In this document: one piece after another, positions 51,680 through 60,184 of the stretch
How positions within the stretch are numbered: the stretch's first letter is position 1
How the letters are laid out: each line of letters opens with the position of its first letter
The notes under the pieces: model-generated
The model's input: the letters and a program-made list of their open reading frames with translations, nothing else
Told to the model about the DNA's origin: nothing
Database searches by the model: none
Assembly: GCA_035602605.1 (NCBI GenBank)
Contig: DATNLZ010000037.1
Span: 1 to 64,000 of the forward strand
Origin: DASQHY01 sp035602605
GTDB lineage: Bacteria; Acidobacteriota; Terriglobia; Acidiferrales; UBA7541
DNA: 64,000 bases
Direction of reading: 5' to 3'
Program-made: the position numbers and the translations under genes

Positions 51680-52324
51680 ATGATTCACAAAATTGCAAAA
51701 GGCAGTGTGCTGGGGCTTGCCCTCGCCGGTATCGTTTCGGTCGGCGGCTGGGCGCAGACCCCCAGCACGCAGAACCCTCCCCAAAGTTCCGACGTTCAGA
51801 ACGACCAGAAAGACGTCAATAAAGACAAGCAGGATCTCAAGAAAGACCGGCGCGACCGCAACGCCGATCAGCGCGATATCAATCATGACCGCAGGGACCT
51901 CAATAAGGACCGTGCCGATCGCAACAAGGATCAACGGGACATCAATCACGATCGCCGGGACCTCAACAAGGACCGCAGGGATCGCAACGCCGACCAGCGC
52001 GACATTAACAAGGACAATCGGCAGCTGGCCCGCGACGAGAGGAAATATGGGGCCAACAGCTCTCAGGTTGCAGCCGACAAGAAAGATATCAGCGCCGATC
52101 GCGCCGATCGCAATGCCGACCAGCGGGACATCAATCACGATCGTCGAGACCTGAACAAGGACCGTGTCGATCGCAATCATGATCAGCGCGACATCAACCA
52201 CGACAGGCGAGACCTGGTCAAGGACCGAGCTGACCGCAATCACGATCAGAGGGATATCAATAGGGATAGGAGAGACCTTCACAAAGATCGCAAGGATGTC
52301 CGTCACGATCGCAAAGGCAAGTAA
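51680..52324 (+). CDS. Secreted protein of regular charged heptad repeats
   Basis: Not a named family to me. ATG 51680 has CAAGGAGC upstream. Residues 1-26 form a signal peptide ending GGWAQT. From about residue 41 to the end the chain is almost entirely heptads of the form x-D-[RQK]-x-D-x-[NK], arranged in 21-residue triplets (HDRRDLN, KDRADRN, xDQRDIN). About 24 heptads are present, interrupted once near residues 111-131 (KDNRQLA, RDERKYG, ANSSQVA). Junctions give D-x-N-x-D strings that could bind divalent metal; a rod-like helix is the other option. Both are inference. A terminator follows. Confidence 0.88.
   Translation: MIHKIAKGSVLGLALAGIVSVGGWAQTPSTQNPPQSSDVQNDQKDVNKDKQDLKKDRRDRNADQRDINHDRRDLNKDRADRNKDQRDINHDRRDLNKDRRDRNADQRDINKDNRQLARDERKYGANSSQVAADKKDISADRADRNADQRDINHDRRDLNKDRVDRNHDQRDINHDRRDLVKDRADRNHDQRDINRDRRDLHKDRKDVRHDRKGK
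51800..52320 (+). repeat. In-gene tandem repeats, 21-base unit with 63-base superunit
   Basis: The DNA encoding the heptads repeats about every 21 bases, with stronger similarity every 63 bases. Codon choice varies between copies (for example GATCGC, GACCGC and GATCGT for Asp-Arg), so the protein pattern is better conserved than the DNA. This suggests old duplications held by selection. Confidence 0.8.
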
Positions 52325-52347
52325 GCAGGCGATGGTAGCTATAAACC

Positions 52348-52389
52348 GGCCGGTTGCCCACGTCCAGTGCGCAGCCGGCCCTTCTTTTT
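52348..52389 (+). terminator. Terminator after heptad-repeat gene
   Basis: GGCCGGTTGC pairs with GCAGCCGGCC (one G-U pair) around a 13-base loop and is followed by CTTCTTTTT. It lies 23 bases after the stop and separates this gene from the convergent phzF-like gene. Confidence 0.8.
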
Positions 52390-52408
52390 GTCTGGTGCTG
52401 GAGTTTAT

Positions 52409-53290
52409 TCAAGCTTCGAGGGTTCCCTCTAGAATCGTTACCGCGGATCCGCTTACACGGGGCACCAGCTTGCCATTTTCCGAGGACACTTCCACTTGAA
52501 TGTTACTTCGCCGCCCCATTTCCACGCCCTGCAAAATTCGCAGTCGCGCACCTAGATTTAGCTTTTTGTGGCGCACCAGGTAGGCCCCCAAGGAGCCGCT
52601 AGCTGAGCCCGTCGCAGGGTCTTCATAAATCTCCCACGGGAGCATGCCCCGCGAAAAAGCTTGATCATTCGCGCCGAGCGCAAAGCAATATGCCATGGTC
52701 GCCTGGCCTTTGATTACGTCATATAGCTGTCGAGTGTTCACTCGGATCTTTGCCAAAGCAACGCGGCTTTTGAGCGGCACCATTAGATTCGAAATTCCTG
52801 TCGACACACATTCCACGGGCAAATTTGGATGAAAGTCATTGGCCTTTAGTCCGAGTGCTGACGTCAGACTTGCCCGCGACCCACGCAACATGCGAAACGT
52901 GCCTGGTTTCTGCGTCATCATAACCAGGTGTGGCTTCCCATCCCGAAACAGGATCTCGACCGGAAGTACTCCTGCGCCCGTTTGTTGCAAAATACGGATG
53001 CTACCTTTCTGTGCCGGCACCACGCCAAGTTCCGCAAGCAAGAACCATGTCCCAATTACCGGATGTCCCGCGAGGGGCAACTCTTCTTTGGTGGTAAAAA
53101 TTCTAAGGCGCGCCAGTGCGCGGACACTCGTTGGCTTTTGCACAAAAACGGTTTCGGCCAGATTCATCTCCCGTGCTACGGCCTGCATGCGTTTCTGGCT
53201 GATGCCATCGCCATCGATTACGACCGCCAGGGGATTGCCCTCGTAAGGTTTTGTTGTAAAAACGTCCAGCTGATAGATTCTGCGTTTCAC
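52409..53290 (-). CDS. PhzF-family isomerase-like protein
   Basis: A 293-residue protein of the PhzF/diaminopimelate-epimerase fold. The start YQLDVFTTKPYEGNPLAVVID, the catalytic Glu in MNLAETVFV, LPLAGHPVIGTW and EDPATGSASGSLGAYLV are family hallmarks. True PhzF isomerises a phenazine precursor; no other phenazine genes are present, so another isomerase reaction is more likely. It follows the phosphohexomutase gene on the same strand by 40 bases. Confidence 0.88.
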   Translation of the reverse strand: MKRRIYQLDVFTTKPYEGNPLAVVIDGDGISQKRMQAVAREMNLAETVFVQKPTSVRALARLRIFTTKEELPLAGHPVIGTWFLLAELGVVPAQKGSIRILQQTGAGVLPVEILFRDGKPHLVMMTQKPGTFRMLRGSRASLTSALGLKANDFHPNLPVECVSTGISNLMVPLKSRVALAKIRVNTRQLYDVIKGQATMAYCFALGANDQAFSRGMLPWEIYEDPATGSASGSLGAYLVRHKKLNLGARLRILQGVEMGRRSNIQVEVSSENGKLVPRVSGSAVTILEGTLEA

Positions 53291-53330
53291 AAGTTCGTCC
53301 TAAGGTTGCGAGGCTGGGAAACTGGCCCTG

Positions 53331-54740
53331 CTACATCGCTCTGGCAATCGAGCTCACTTCATTCAAAATCTGCTGCGTGTCTTTGGGCCGCGTCATTTCA
53401 GCGTAAACGCGAAGCATGCGCTCGGTTCCTGAAGCCCGAACGAGCACCCAGCCGGCGTCACCCAAATACAGCTTGATTCCGTCCAGACTCTCGCGTCTGA
53501 TGACCGGCCACTTGAGCAGCTTGTTGAGCTTGGGGTCCGCGAAATACGCGCTGGTCTTTTCCTTCTGCCCGTCTCTTAGCTCCAGATCTATGCGTCCATA
53601 GTGATACTCGCCGAATTCACTTTCCAGCATGCCCACCAACTCGCCGAGCGTCTTGCGGTGCCAGGCCATCACTTCGGCAAGCAACAGCGCCACGACCGTA
53701 GCGTCTCGCTCCGGTAAATAAAGACTCGTTCCGATCCCGCCGCTTTCTTCGCCCCCCAGTAAGATGTCCCGCTCGAGCATCAGCTCGCAGATATATTTGA
53801 ATCCGATGGGTACCTCGTATAGCTTGCGCCCAAACTTTTGCGTGATCTTGTCGATCATCTTGGTGACCGAAAACGTTTTTGCCACGTCGCCCTTGAGCTT
53901 TCGCGTTCCGAGCAGGTGCCAGAGCAGTATGGAAAAAATCTGATGCGGCGTAACGAACATGCCATTGCGATCGACAGCGCCGATCCTGTCGCCGTCACCG
54001 TCGGCACAAAGCCCCGCGTCATACTTTCCATTGAGCACAGCGCGCTCGAGCGCCGCGATGTGTGGCTCGATAGGCTCGGGATTCACTCCGCCAAACAGGG
54101 GATCTCGAGTACCGCGAATTTCATCGCAATGCACGTCGTGCCTGGAAAATAGAGTGCGAAGCAAGCCTGCCGCCGCACCGTGCATCGGGTCCACCACAAA
54201 ACGAAATCCGGACGCTCTTAAACGCTCCCAATCCACAAGTTTGTCCATCGCTTCGAGATAAGGCGCGTGCACTCCGAGCGAATGAATCAATTCCGAACGT
54301 TGCGGCAACGGTGGAACTCCATCCCGCAAAACGCTCGCCAGTTCTTTCTCGATCTCCGCAACAATCGAAGGGAGCGCCGAGCTTCCGTAGCTCGCCTTAT
54401 ACTTCACGCCATTCCAGCGATAGGGGTTGTGACTAGCGGTGATCACGATTCCACCAGCAGCCTGGCGTTGGCGCACTAAGAGCGAAATGGCCGGGGTAGG
54501 GCAAGCCTTGTCAGCAAGCCATACCGGCGTTCCGCTCATCGCCACAGCTTCCGCAGCCACGCGAGCGCCACGCTCAGAGGCGAAGCGGTTGTCGTAACCG
54601 ACCAATACGCCCTTGGCCGGTTGCTCGCAGCGCACCACGTATCGGGCAATCGAGTACGCAACGTTTCGTACGTTTTCAAACGTGAAGTCGTCGGCGATGA
54701 CTCCACGCCACCCGTCGGTTCCAAATTTAGGAGCGATCAT
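53331..54740 (-). CDS. Phosphoglucomutase/phosphomannomutase
   Basis: An alpha-D-phosphohexomutase of 469 residues. ATG 54740 follows AAGGAA. The phosphoserine loop is GGIVITASHNPYRWNGVK at about residues 95-112, the metal loop is CADGDGDRIGAVD, the sugar loop is GGEESGGIG and the phosphate-binding loop is RASGTERMLRVY. With manC and manA upstream on the same strand, conversion of mannose-6-phosphate to mannose-1-phosphate is the likely role; glucose phosphates may also be used. Confidence 0.92.
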   Translation of the reverse strand: MIAPKFGTDGWRGVIADDFTFENVRNVAYSIARYVVRCEQPAKGVLVGYDNRFASERGARVAAEAVAMSGTPVWLADKACPTPAISLLVRQRQAAGGIVITASHNPYRWNGVKYKASYGSSALPSIVAEIEKELASVLRDGVPPLPQRSELIHSLGVHAPYLEAMDKLVDWERLRASGFRFVVDPMHGAAAGLLRTLFSRHDVHCDEIRGTRDPLFGGVNPEPIEPHIAALERAVLNGKYDAGLCADGDGDRIGAVDRNGMFVTPHQIFSILLWHLLGTRKLKGDVAKTFSVTKMIDKITQKFGRKLYEVPIGFKYICELMLERDILLGGEESGGIGTSLYLPERDATVVALLLAEVMAWHRKTLGELVGMLESEFGEYHYGRIDLELRDGQKEKTSAYFADPKLNKLLKWPVIRRESLDGIKLYLGDAGWVLVRASGTERMLRVYAEMTRPKDTQQILNEVSSIARAM

Positions 54741-54827
54741 TCCTTGTGAGTATAAGCGATACCCGATTGGCAACAACGTCCAATGTGGATGTATCGGACC
54801 TCAGTTTGCGGAGGCCAGCAACGGGGT

Positions 54828-55979
54828 TTACAACAAATCACTGCGCTTTTGCTCTTCCAGCAATTTGACAATCCTCGCGACATCCTGAGCTCTATCCCGC
54901 GGACAGATGAGTAAGGCGTCAGGGGTTTCGACTACCACAAGATTGCGCACGCCAATGGCCGCCACAAGTTTTTCAGGGCTCCAGAAATAATTTCCTGCAG
55001 CATCGAGTGTCAGTGATTTTCCGGCTGAAACATTCTCCAGCGCATTCTTGGCCAACAATTCATACACCGCAGCCCACGAACCTATGTCACTCCAGCCTAT
55101 GTCCGCCGGCAGGACAAAAACTGACGTGCCGGGGTTCTTCTCGCGCGTCGCCGGTTCCATAATCGCATAGTCGATGGAGATGCTGTTTAATTGCTCATAG
55201 CCAAGGCGAAGCTGCCGTCGGTATCGCGCCGTGCCAATCGCTTCCGCGATTCGCATCAGCGTTGCATACGTTGTGGGAAGAAATTTCTCGAGACTTTCAA
55301 GCAATGTCGAGACGCGCCAGAAAAACATTCCGGCGTTCCAGTGATATCTTCCGGACTTCACATAGTGCCGCGCTAACGAAAGCTCGGGTTTCTCAGTGAA
55401 TCGCCGGACCGGGAATACTGGCACGCCGTGCACGGTGCCACGGTTCGCTGCAACACGTTCAATGTACCCAAAACCTGTTTCCGGCCGGGTTGGCGGAATC
55501 CCCAGCACCACCAAGTGCCCGGGTTGCCGGGCTACTTCTAATGCCGCGCGAACGATTGTCTGATAACGCTTCTCTTTCTGAATGTAATGATCGGCCGGAA
55601 GCACGGCCATCAGCGCATCGGTTCTCCCGGCTGTTCTGGCACTGCTGCGGTTATGCAAAACTTCGTGCCGGATGTGAATGGCCGCCAGCCCGATGGCTGC
55701 CGCCGTATTGCGCCCGACGGGCTCCGCTAAAACTCGTCCTCGCGACGCTGCCGGGAGCTGCTGGCGGACTGCCGCTAGCTGCTCGTCGTTGGTTACCGTC
55801 CAGATCCGCGACGCTGCAAACACCGGTTTAAGACGCGCCACCGTCTGCTCCAGCATGGTTCGCTCGCCAATGATGTTAAGCAATTGTTTCGGAGTGCGTG
55901 TGCGGCTACGTGGCCAGAAACGTGTGCCGCGCCCTCCCGCTAGAATGACAGCATGCGCGCGGAGTTGATTTTCTTTCAT
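54828..55979 (-). CDS. manC: Mannose-1-phosphate guanylyltransferase
   Basis: Makes GDP-mannose from mannose-1-phosphate and GTP. The nucleotidyltransferase start AVILAGGRGTRFWPRSRTRTPKQLLNIIG is diagnostic, and later motifs are VLPADHYIQ, GIPPTRPETGFGYIE, FTEKPELSLARHYV, WNAGMFFWRVSTLL and DIGWSDIGSW. At 383 residues it is the short form without the fused isomerase domain; a separate manA gene lies next to it. Confidence 0.94.
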   Translation of the reverse strand: MKENQLRAHAVILAGGRGTRFWPRSRTRTPKQLLNIIGERTMLEQTVARLKPVFAASRIWTVTNDEQLAAVRQQLPAASRGRVLAEPVGRNTAAAIGLAAIHIRHEVLHNRSSARTAGRTDALMAVLPADHYIQKEKRYQTIVRAALEVARQPGHLVVLGIPPTRPETGFGYIERVAANRGTVHGVPVFPVRRFTEKPELSLARHYVKSGRYHWNAGMFFWRVSTLLESLEKFLPTTYATLMRIAEAIGTARYRRQLRLGYEQLNSISIDYAIMEPATREKNPGTSVFVLPADIGWSDIGSWAAVYELLAKNALENVSAGKSLTLDAAGNYFWSPEKLVAAIGVRNLVVVETPDALLICPRDRAQDVARIVKLLEEQKRSDLL

Positions 55980-55990
55980 CGTCAGAGTCG

Positions 55991-57040
55991 TTATGGAAAA
56001 ACTACTCGCGACCGTGCCTGCTCATCAAACCCTTGCGAGGCCATTATCCGCGAGAATTCATCCACGTCGGGGACATAGGTCCGCAATAAGTTCGTCGCGC
56101 TTGCTGGCACGAGCTCGTAAGAGCCAAGTCTGGCTGGGATGAGCCACGTCTGGGCCCTCCGGAATTCCGCCGATCCACAATCCCAGCGAATGCTGCCGCC
56201 ACCGTCGAGAAAGATCAATAAGTCAAAATGCTCGGTGTCCGTCGAGAAGTCCAAAGACCCCCCAAATTCCCATTTTTCCGTCGCGAAATATCGGCAGGCC
56301 ACTAAATAGGTCGCTGTCGCAACGCCATGTTTTGTGCTGGCGGGCTCTACCCTTCCGCCACGTTGGTCATTAAAGCGCAAGACCGCGAGCGCTTTTTCTA
56401 CATGCAAATCACGCGGTCGTCCACTGGAATCAACGCGGTTGTAATCGAATAACCGATACGTCAAGTCGGAATACTCCTGCACCTCGCACAGCACCATCTT
56501 CGGGCCGATCGTGTGCGGTGTTCCGGCGGGGACAAAAAAAATGTCGCCAGCGTGCACGGGTACGTGCGTCAGCGTTTCCTCTAGACTTCGGCCTGCAACC
56601 GCCCGTCGAAAATGTTCAGCGCTCACGCCGGGCTGGAAGCCCAATAGGACCTCAGCGGTTGGCTGGGCCGAGATCGCATACCACATTTCCGTTTTGCCCA
56701 GGCCTCCTGAAGCTGCTTCGTGTTTGCCGGCATAGGTGTCATCAGGGTGAACTTGAATCGATAGCCTGTCGTCCGGGAAGATGAATTTTACAAGCAGGGG
56801 AAACTCAGGCACGTCGCGGAGCCGTTTTCCCCTCCACTCCACCGGCATGGCGCGCCAGGCATCGCCCAATTCTCGCCCGCTAAACGGACCGTTCGCAAAC
56901 TTGCAGGAGCGGCCAGTTAGCCAAACCTCGCCGATAGGCTCGGCAAGGTTTTCCTTTTCGGGATAGAGCGGCGCTAGCGAACGTGCGCCCCAAATGCGCG
57001 GAGTGAAAATGGGCTGCAACAGCGACGGCGCAAGCTTCAC
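55991..57040 (-). CDS. manA: Mannose-6-phosphate isomerase, class I
   Basis: Zinc enzyme interconverting fructose-6-phosphate and mannose-6-phosphate. The short type I form has 349 residues. Zinc ligands are in SIQVHPDDTYAGKHE (Gln, His), LGKTEMWYAI (Glu) and VPAGTPHTIGPKMVLCEVQEYSD (His). Its ATG overlaps the aminotransferase stop. It supplies the GDP-mannose route encoded just downstream. Confidence 0.93.
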   Translation of the reverse strand: MKLAPSLLQPIFTPRIWGARSLAPLYPEKENLAEPIGEVWLTGRSCKFANGPFSGRELGDAWRAMPVEWRGKRLRDVPEFPLLVKFIFPDDRLSIQVHPDDTYAGKHEAASGGLGKTEMWYAISAQPTAEVLLGFQPGVSAEHFRRAVAGRSLEETLTHVPVHAGDIFFVPAGTPHTIGPKMVLCEVQEYSDLTYRLFDYNRVDSSGRPRDLHVEKALAVLRFNDQRGGRVEPASTKHGVATATYLVACRYFATEKWEFGGSLDFSTDTEHFDLLIFLDGGGSIRWDCGSAEFRRAQTWLIPARLGSYELVPASATNLLRTYVPDVDEFSRIMASQGFDEQARSRVVFP

Positions 57041-58239
57041 GAAGCCGATTCCGCCCGGCTGAAGAATCGTCTGAGCCGCCGTAGTCCTTCATCAATGCGT
57101 TCGATTGAGGTTGCGTACGAAATTCTCAAGTAGCCAGGCGCGCCAAACGCATCGCCAGGCACCAGCGCGACGTGCGCCTTTTCTAGTATCTGCCGAGCCA
57201 AATCGGTGGAATCACGGGGGAGGATCGCGTTATCCGAACCATTCGCGAGGTGTGCGGCCACGTTGGGGAATGCGTAAAACGCTCCGCCAGGCTCCGAACA
57301 AGTTACTCCCGGGATGGCTCGTAATCCTTCTACAACTCGCGCCCGCCGTCGCGCATATTCAGCGAGCATAACCGGCACGGAATCCATCGAGCCGCGCATG
57401 GCTTCGAGCCCCGCATGCTGCGCAATGGAAGTTGGATTTGATGTAGATTGGCTTTGCAGCTTAATCATCGCCTCAATGAGTGGCTGGGGCGCGAGAGCAT
57501 ATCCAATTCTCCAGCCGGTCATCGCAAATGTCTTCGACATTGACCCCACCACGATGATGTGCGGCTTCGATCCGGCGATACTCGCCACGGAGTACGGCTT
57601 CCCGGGCGCGTACACGAAGTGCGAATAGCACTCATCGGCCATCAGCCACACACCCCGGCTCTTACAGATCCCGTAAATCTGCGCGAATTCTTCGTTGGGC
57701 AATACGCCGCCAGTCGGATTGCACGGCGAGTTCACAATTAGCATCCTGGTCCGCGGTGTTATAGCCGCTTCGATCGCTTTTGCACGTAGGCAAAAATCAT
57801 CGGAACCGTGTGTCTCCACGTGCACCGGTGTGCCCCCGGCAAATTTCACGATGTCCGGGAAACTCACCCAATAAGGAGCGGGAATAATTACTTCGTCGCC
57901 CTTCTGAATCAGCGCGCTGACTGCATTGAAAATCGCATGTTTCCCGCCCACGTTGACAACGCACTCTTTCGCTTCGTAACTGGACCCTAATTCCCGCTTG
58001 TGCCATTCGCAGATGGCCTCGCGAAGCGGTAAAATTCCAGCTGTTGCCGTGTATTTCGTATAGTTTTGTTCAATAGCGCGGATCGCCGCGCGCTTGATGT
58101 GCTCCGGGGTTGCGAAGTCCGGTTCGCCCGGACCAAAATCCACAATATCCACGCCACGCGCTTTGTACTTTTCCGCCTCGGCGATCACCGCGGCCGTTGA
58201 TGAAACTGCAATGCGATTCACTCGTTCGCTGAGTTGCAT
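57037..58239 (-). CDS. Class I aminotransferase, aspartate aminotransferase type
   Basis: A PLP-dependent transaminase of 400 residues. The PLP Lys is in VVGSMSKTFAMTGWRIGYALA at about residue 235, with NSPCNPTGGVLPNEE and GPGEPDFATPEHI upstream. It fits the bacterial Ib aspartate aminotransferase group, which can also accept prephenate or aromatic substrates in some lineages. It overlaps coaD by one base at its start and manA at its end. Confidence 0.92.
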   Translation of the reverse strand: MQLSERVNRIAVSSTAAVIAEAEKYKARGVDIVDFGPGEPDFATPEHIKRAAIRAIEQNYTKYTATAGILPLREAICEWHKRELGSSYEAKECVVNVGGKHAIFNAVSALIQKGDEVIIPAPYWVSFPDIVKFAGGTPVHVETHGSDDFCLRAKAIEAAITPRTRMLIVNSPCNPTGGVLPNEEFAQIYGICKSRGVWLMADECYSHFVYAPGKPYSVASIAGSKPHIIVVGSMSKTFAMTGWRIGYALAPQPLIEAMIKLQSQSTSNPTSIAQHAGLEAMRGSMDSVPVMLAEYARRRARVVEGLRAIPGVTCSEPGGAFYAFPNVAAHLANGSDNAILPRDSTDLARQILEKAHVALVPGDAFGAPGYLRISYATSIERIDEGLRRLRRFFSRAESAS

Positions 58240-58736
58240 TACTTCTCCTTTGCCGAATTAACCTTCGCGCGCAGCCGCTGTTCCACCACCCGCGGTACCA
58301 GTCCCTCTACCGCGCCCCCTAGCCTGGCGACCTCGCGCACTAGTTTCGAACTTAGATAACTATAAGCTTCAGCTGGCATCATGAAGACCGTCTCAAGCCG
58401 CGGCTCCAGTTTGCGGTTCATCAGCGCCATCTGCAGCTCGTATTCATAATCTGATATCGCGCGTATCCCTCGGAGAACTACGCCCGCTTTTCGGCTCCTC
58501 GCGTAATTCACCAGCAGGCCGTCGAACACGTCCACTTCAACATTCGACCACGGCTGGATCACTTCCCGCAGCATCTCCACCCGCTCCGGCACCGTGAATA
58601 GCGGCTCCTTTTCGATATTCTTGAGCACCGAAACAATGAGCAGATCGAAAAGTTTTGTTCCGCGCTCGATTAAATCCAGGTGGCCGTTTGTGACCGGGTC
58701 AAACGAGCCCGGATAGATGGCAACGGTGGGTCGCAT
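58239..58736 (-). CDS. coaD: Phosphopantetheine adenylyltransferase
   Basis: Fourth step of coenzyme A synthesis, transferring AMP to 4'-phosphopantetheine. The nucleotidyltransferase motif YPGSFDPVTNGHLDLIERG (with TxGH) is at residues 8-26, and RGIRAISDYEYELQMALMNRKL and SSKLVREVARLGG are characteristic. The 165-residue length is normal. Its TAA overlaps the ATG of the next gene (TAATG). Confidence 0.97.
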   Translation of the reverse strand: MRPTVAIYPGSFDPVTNGHLDLIERGTKLFDLLIVSVLKNIEKEPLFTVPERVEMLREVIQPWSNVEVDVFDGLLVNYARSRKAGVVLRGIRAISDYEYELQMALMNRKLEPRLETVFMMPAEAYSYLSSKLVREVARLGGAVEGLVPRVVEQRLRAKVNSAKEK

Positions 58737-58812
58737 CGTTTCGACCGCATTCTAACCCACCTCGCATGAGTCAGGCTGTGAATTCGAATCAATGCCAAGC
58801 GTTTCGGCGACT

Positions 58813-59739
58813 TTAATGACAATTCCCACTTCCCGAATCTCTAAACGTTTCCCCTGCTTCAGGAATGAATTCCCACTTATACGTCCTGGTATCCAGCGTA
58901 AATTTTAAGATTCCGTAGGTATCTGCGTTGCGCACCTCGCTGTTTGCAAGCACGCGCCCGAACGGCGTATGGCTGCGTCCGCCCGTCCCCACGACGAACT
59001 CACGAATGCCATGCTCCATGTCACGTTTTCCGTCGGCGTCCTGCGGGGTAAAGCGCTCATAACTGTGCTCATGTCCGGTGACAACCACGTCTGCATGGGC
59101 CCTCTGCAAGTCCTTCCATATTGCCCGCATTTCCGGACGCATGGCATGAAATGGGCTCAGTCCTGAGCTAAACAACGGGTGGTGCCAGTACGCCAAGACA
59201 CAAGCCCAATGATGTTTTTCCAGATCCTCACGGAGCCATTTTTCTTGCGGTGAGCCCGAGTCGCAACCGCCCAGTCCCGGCTGCTCGCAGTTGCTGTTCA
59301 GCGCCACGATATGCCAAGCCCCGAGATCGAAGCTGTAATAGCCCTTACCCGCCCGGCCGGCCGATTGCCTCCAGTATTGGAAGTATCCTGCAGCACCCTT
59401 CATCACGTACTCGTGATTTCCAGGCACCGGCCGCGTGCGGTTCTTGTGGCGACCCCATGTTTTTGCGTAGCACTGTTCGAAGTCACTCGCGGTAGCGTTT
59501 CCATAGGTTAAATCGCCGACCGCAATAATCGTCCCAGGAATTTCATCGAGCAGCTTCGCGGTGGCCTCCGCTCCTTCTTGCGGCTCACATCCGGTGATAT
59601 CTCCGGCACCCGCTAGGATTGCCGGTTCCGCAGCTGCATCGCTCGGTTTCAAGGTTTGCGCAAAGAAGTGTTGTGTTCCAAGCGACTGGAATACCATAGC
59701 TAAAAAAACCATTAGCGCAGTTCTGAATGAATTGCGAAT
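58813..59739 (-). CDS. Secreted metallophosphoesterase, possible ATT start
   Basis: A purple-acid-phosphatase-like calcineurin-fold protein. Metal motifs are GAGDITGCE, AVGDLTYG, VPGNHEY, YWHHPLF and VTGHEHSYERFTP. The ATG at 59712 has no ribosome binding site and gives a signal sequence without a basic start. Nine codons upstream an ATT (59739-59737) follows AGGAGGAGAGC and would add RNSFRTAL before the hydrophobic core, a normal signal peptide. I therefore place the start at ATT, with ATG 59712 as the fallback. Substrate is unknown. It lies between coaD and the isc promoter region. Confidence 0.85.
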   Translation of the reverse strand: MRNSFRTALMVFLAMVFQSLGTQHFFAQTLKPSDAAAEPAILAGAGDITGCEPQEGAEATAKLLDEIPGTIIAVGDLTYGNATASDFEQCYAKTWGRHKNRTRPVPGNHEYVMKGAAGYFQYWRQSAGRAGKGYYSFDLGAWHIVALNSNCEQPGLGGCDSGSPQEKWLREDLEKHHWACVLAYWHHPLFSSGLSPFHAMRPEMRAIWKDLQRAHADVVVTGHEHSYERFTPQDADGKRDMEHGIREFVVGTGGRSHTPFGRVLANSEVRNADTYGILKFTLDTRTYKWEFIPEAGETFRDSGSGNCH

Positions 59740-60103
59740 GCTCTCCTCCTCTAAGGCGGTTTTATAAGCTCATAAGTTTTAGAATAGCACGCGACCATCG
59801 CGCCCATTAGAAGCAGCGCGTTGTGGCTCAAGCCACACACTCGGAGGCAAATCTTGATGGCACCTTCTGAGGGCCAGCTGGGCACGTTCGGCGCGACCGA
59901 GCGGTTGTTGTTGGTTGCAATAGCCTCTTCCGATTTGGGCAGACCAGTTCACGTCCTTGTGCGCCGGTCAGCCAACGAATCAGCGCGCCAGGGACCCTAA
60001 AACCCTATATATGCAATACTTACGAGGATCACTTCGATGGGTGGTCCCTTGGTGTGCCGCGCTAGGGTTGATCGCCCGCGCCAAGGGGAAATTAAATATC
60101 TCT
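59740..60103. other. Divergent intergenic stretch without a gene
   Basis: Between the divergent phosphatase and iscR genes. The left end holds the phosphatase ribosome binding site (59741-59750 on the - strand). The remainder has no credible gene; an open frame continuous with iscR is judged untranslated because the promoter lies inside it. Confidence 0.6.
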
Positions 60104-60132
60104 TTGACATTCGCTCTGATACCGGCTATATT
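60104..60132 (+). promoter_or_regulatory. Sigma-70-type promoter of the isc operon
   Basis: A consensus TTGACA (60104-60109) and TATATT (60127-60132) lie 17 bases apart. Transcription would begin near 60139, inside the operator described next, about 45 bases before the iscR ATG. Confidence 0.85.
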
Positions 60133-60136
60133 GCAA

Positions 60137-60159
60137 ATACGACCAAATCAGTCGCATAT
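60137..60159 (+). promoter_or_regulatory. IscR-like operator
   Basis: ATACGACCAAATCAGTCGCATAT has the dyad GAC-N7-GTC flanked by AT-rich arms, close to the type 1 IscR/Rrf2 motif known from proteobacteria. It covers the predicted transcription start, so a bound Rrf2 regulator would repress the operon. Autoregulation by the adjacent iscR product is the natural reading. Confidence 0.7.
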
Positions 60160-60184
60160 TGCTCTGGTGAGGTCCGAAGAAGAA

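Noticed and set aside
51662..52306. A long - strand frame opposite the heptad-repeat gene, rich in Val and Ile
   Set aside because: It is the mirror image of the Asp/Arg/Asn repeats; the + strand has the signal peptide, ribosome binding site and terminator.
51800..52320. Regular DNA repeats that might be taken for a CRISPR array
   Set aside because: Units are contiguous without unique spacers and keep one protein frame; they are coding repeats.
52409..53290. Assignment of the phzF-like gene to phenazine synthesis
   Set aside because: No other phenazine genes are nearby, and the family is widespread with unrelated or unknown functions.
59957..60184. A 76-residue N-terminal extension of iscR
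   Set aside because: The promoter and operator lie inside this stretch, and Rrf2 proteins start at the equivalent of 60185.
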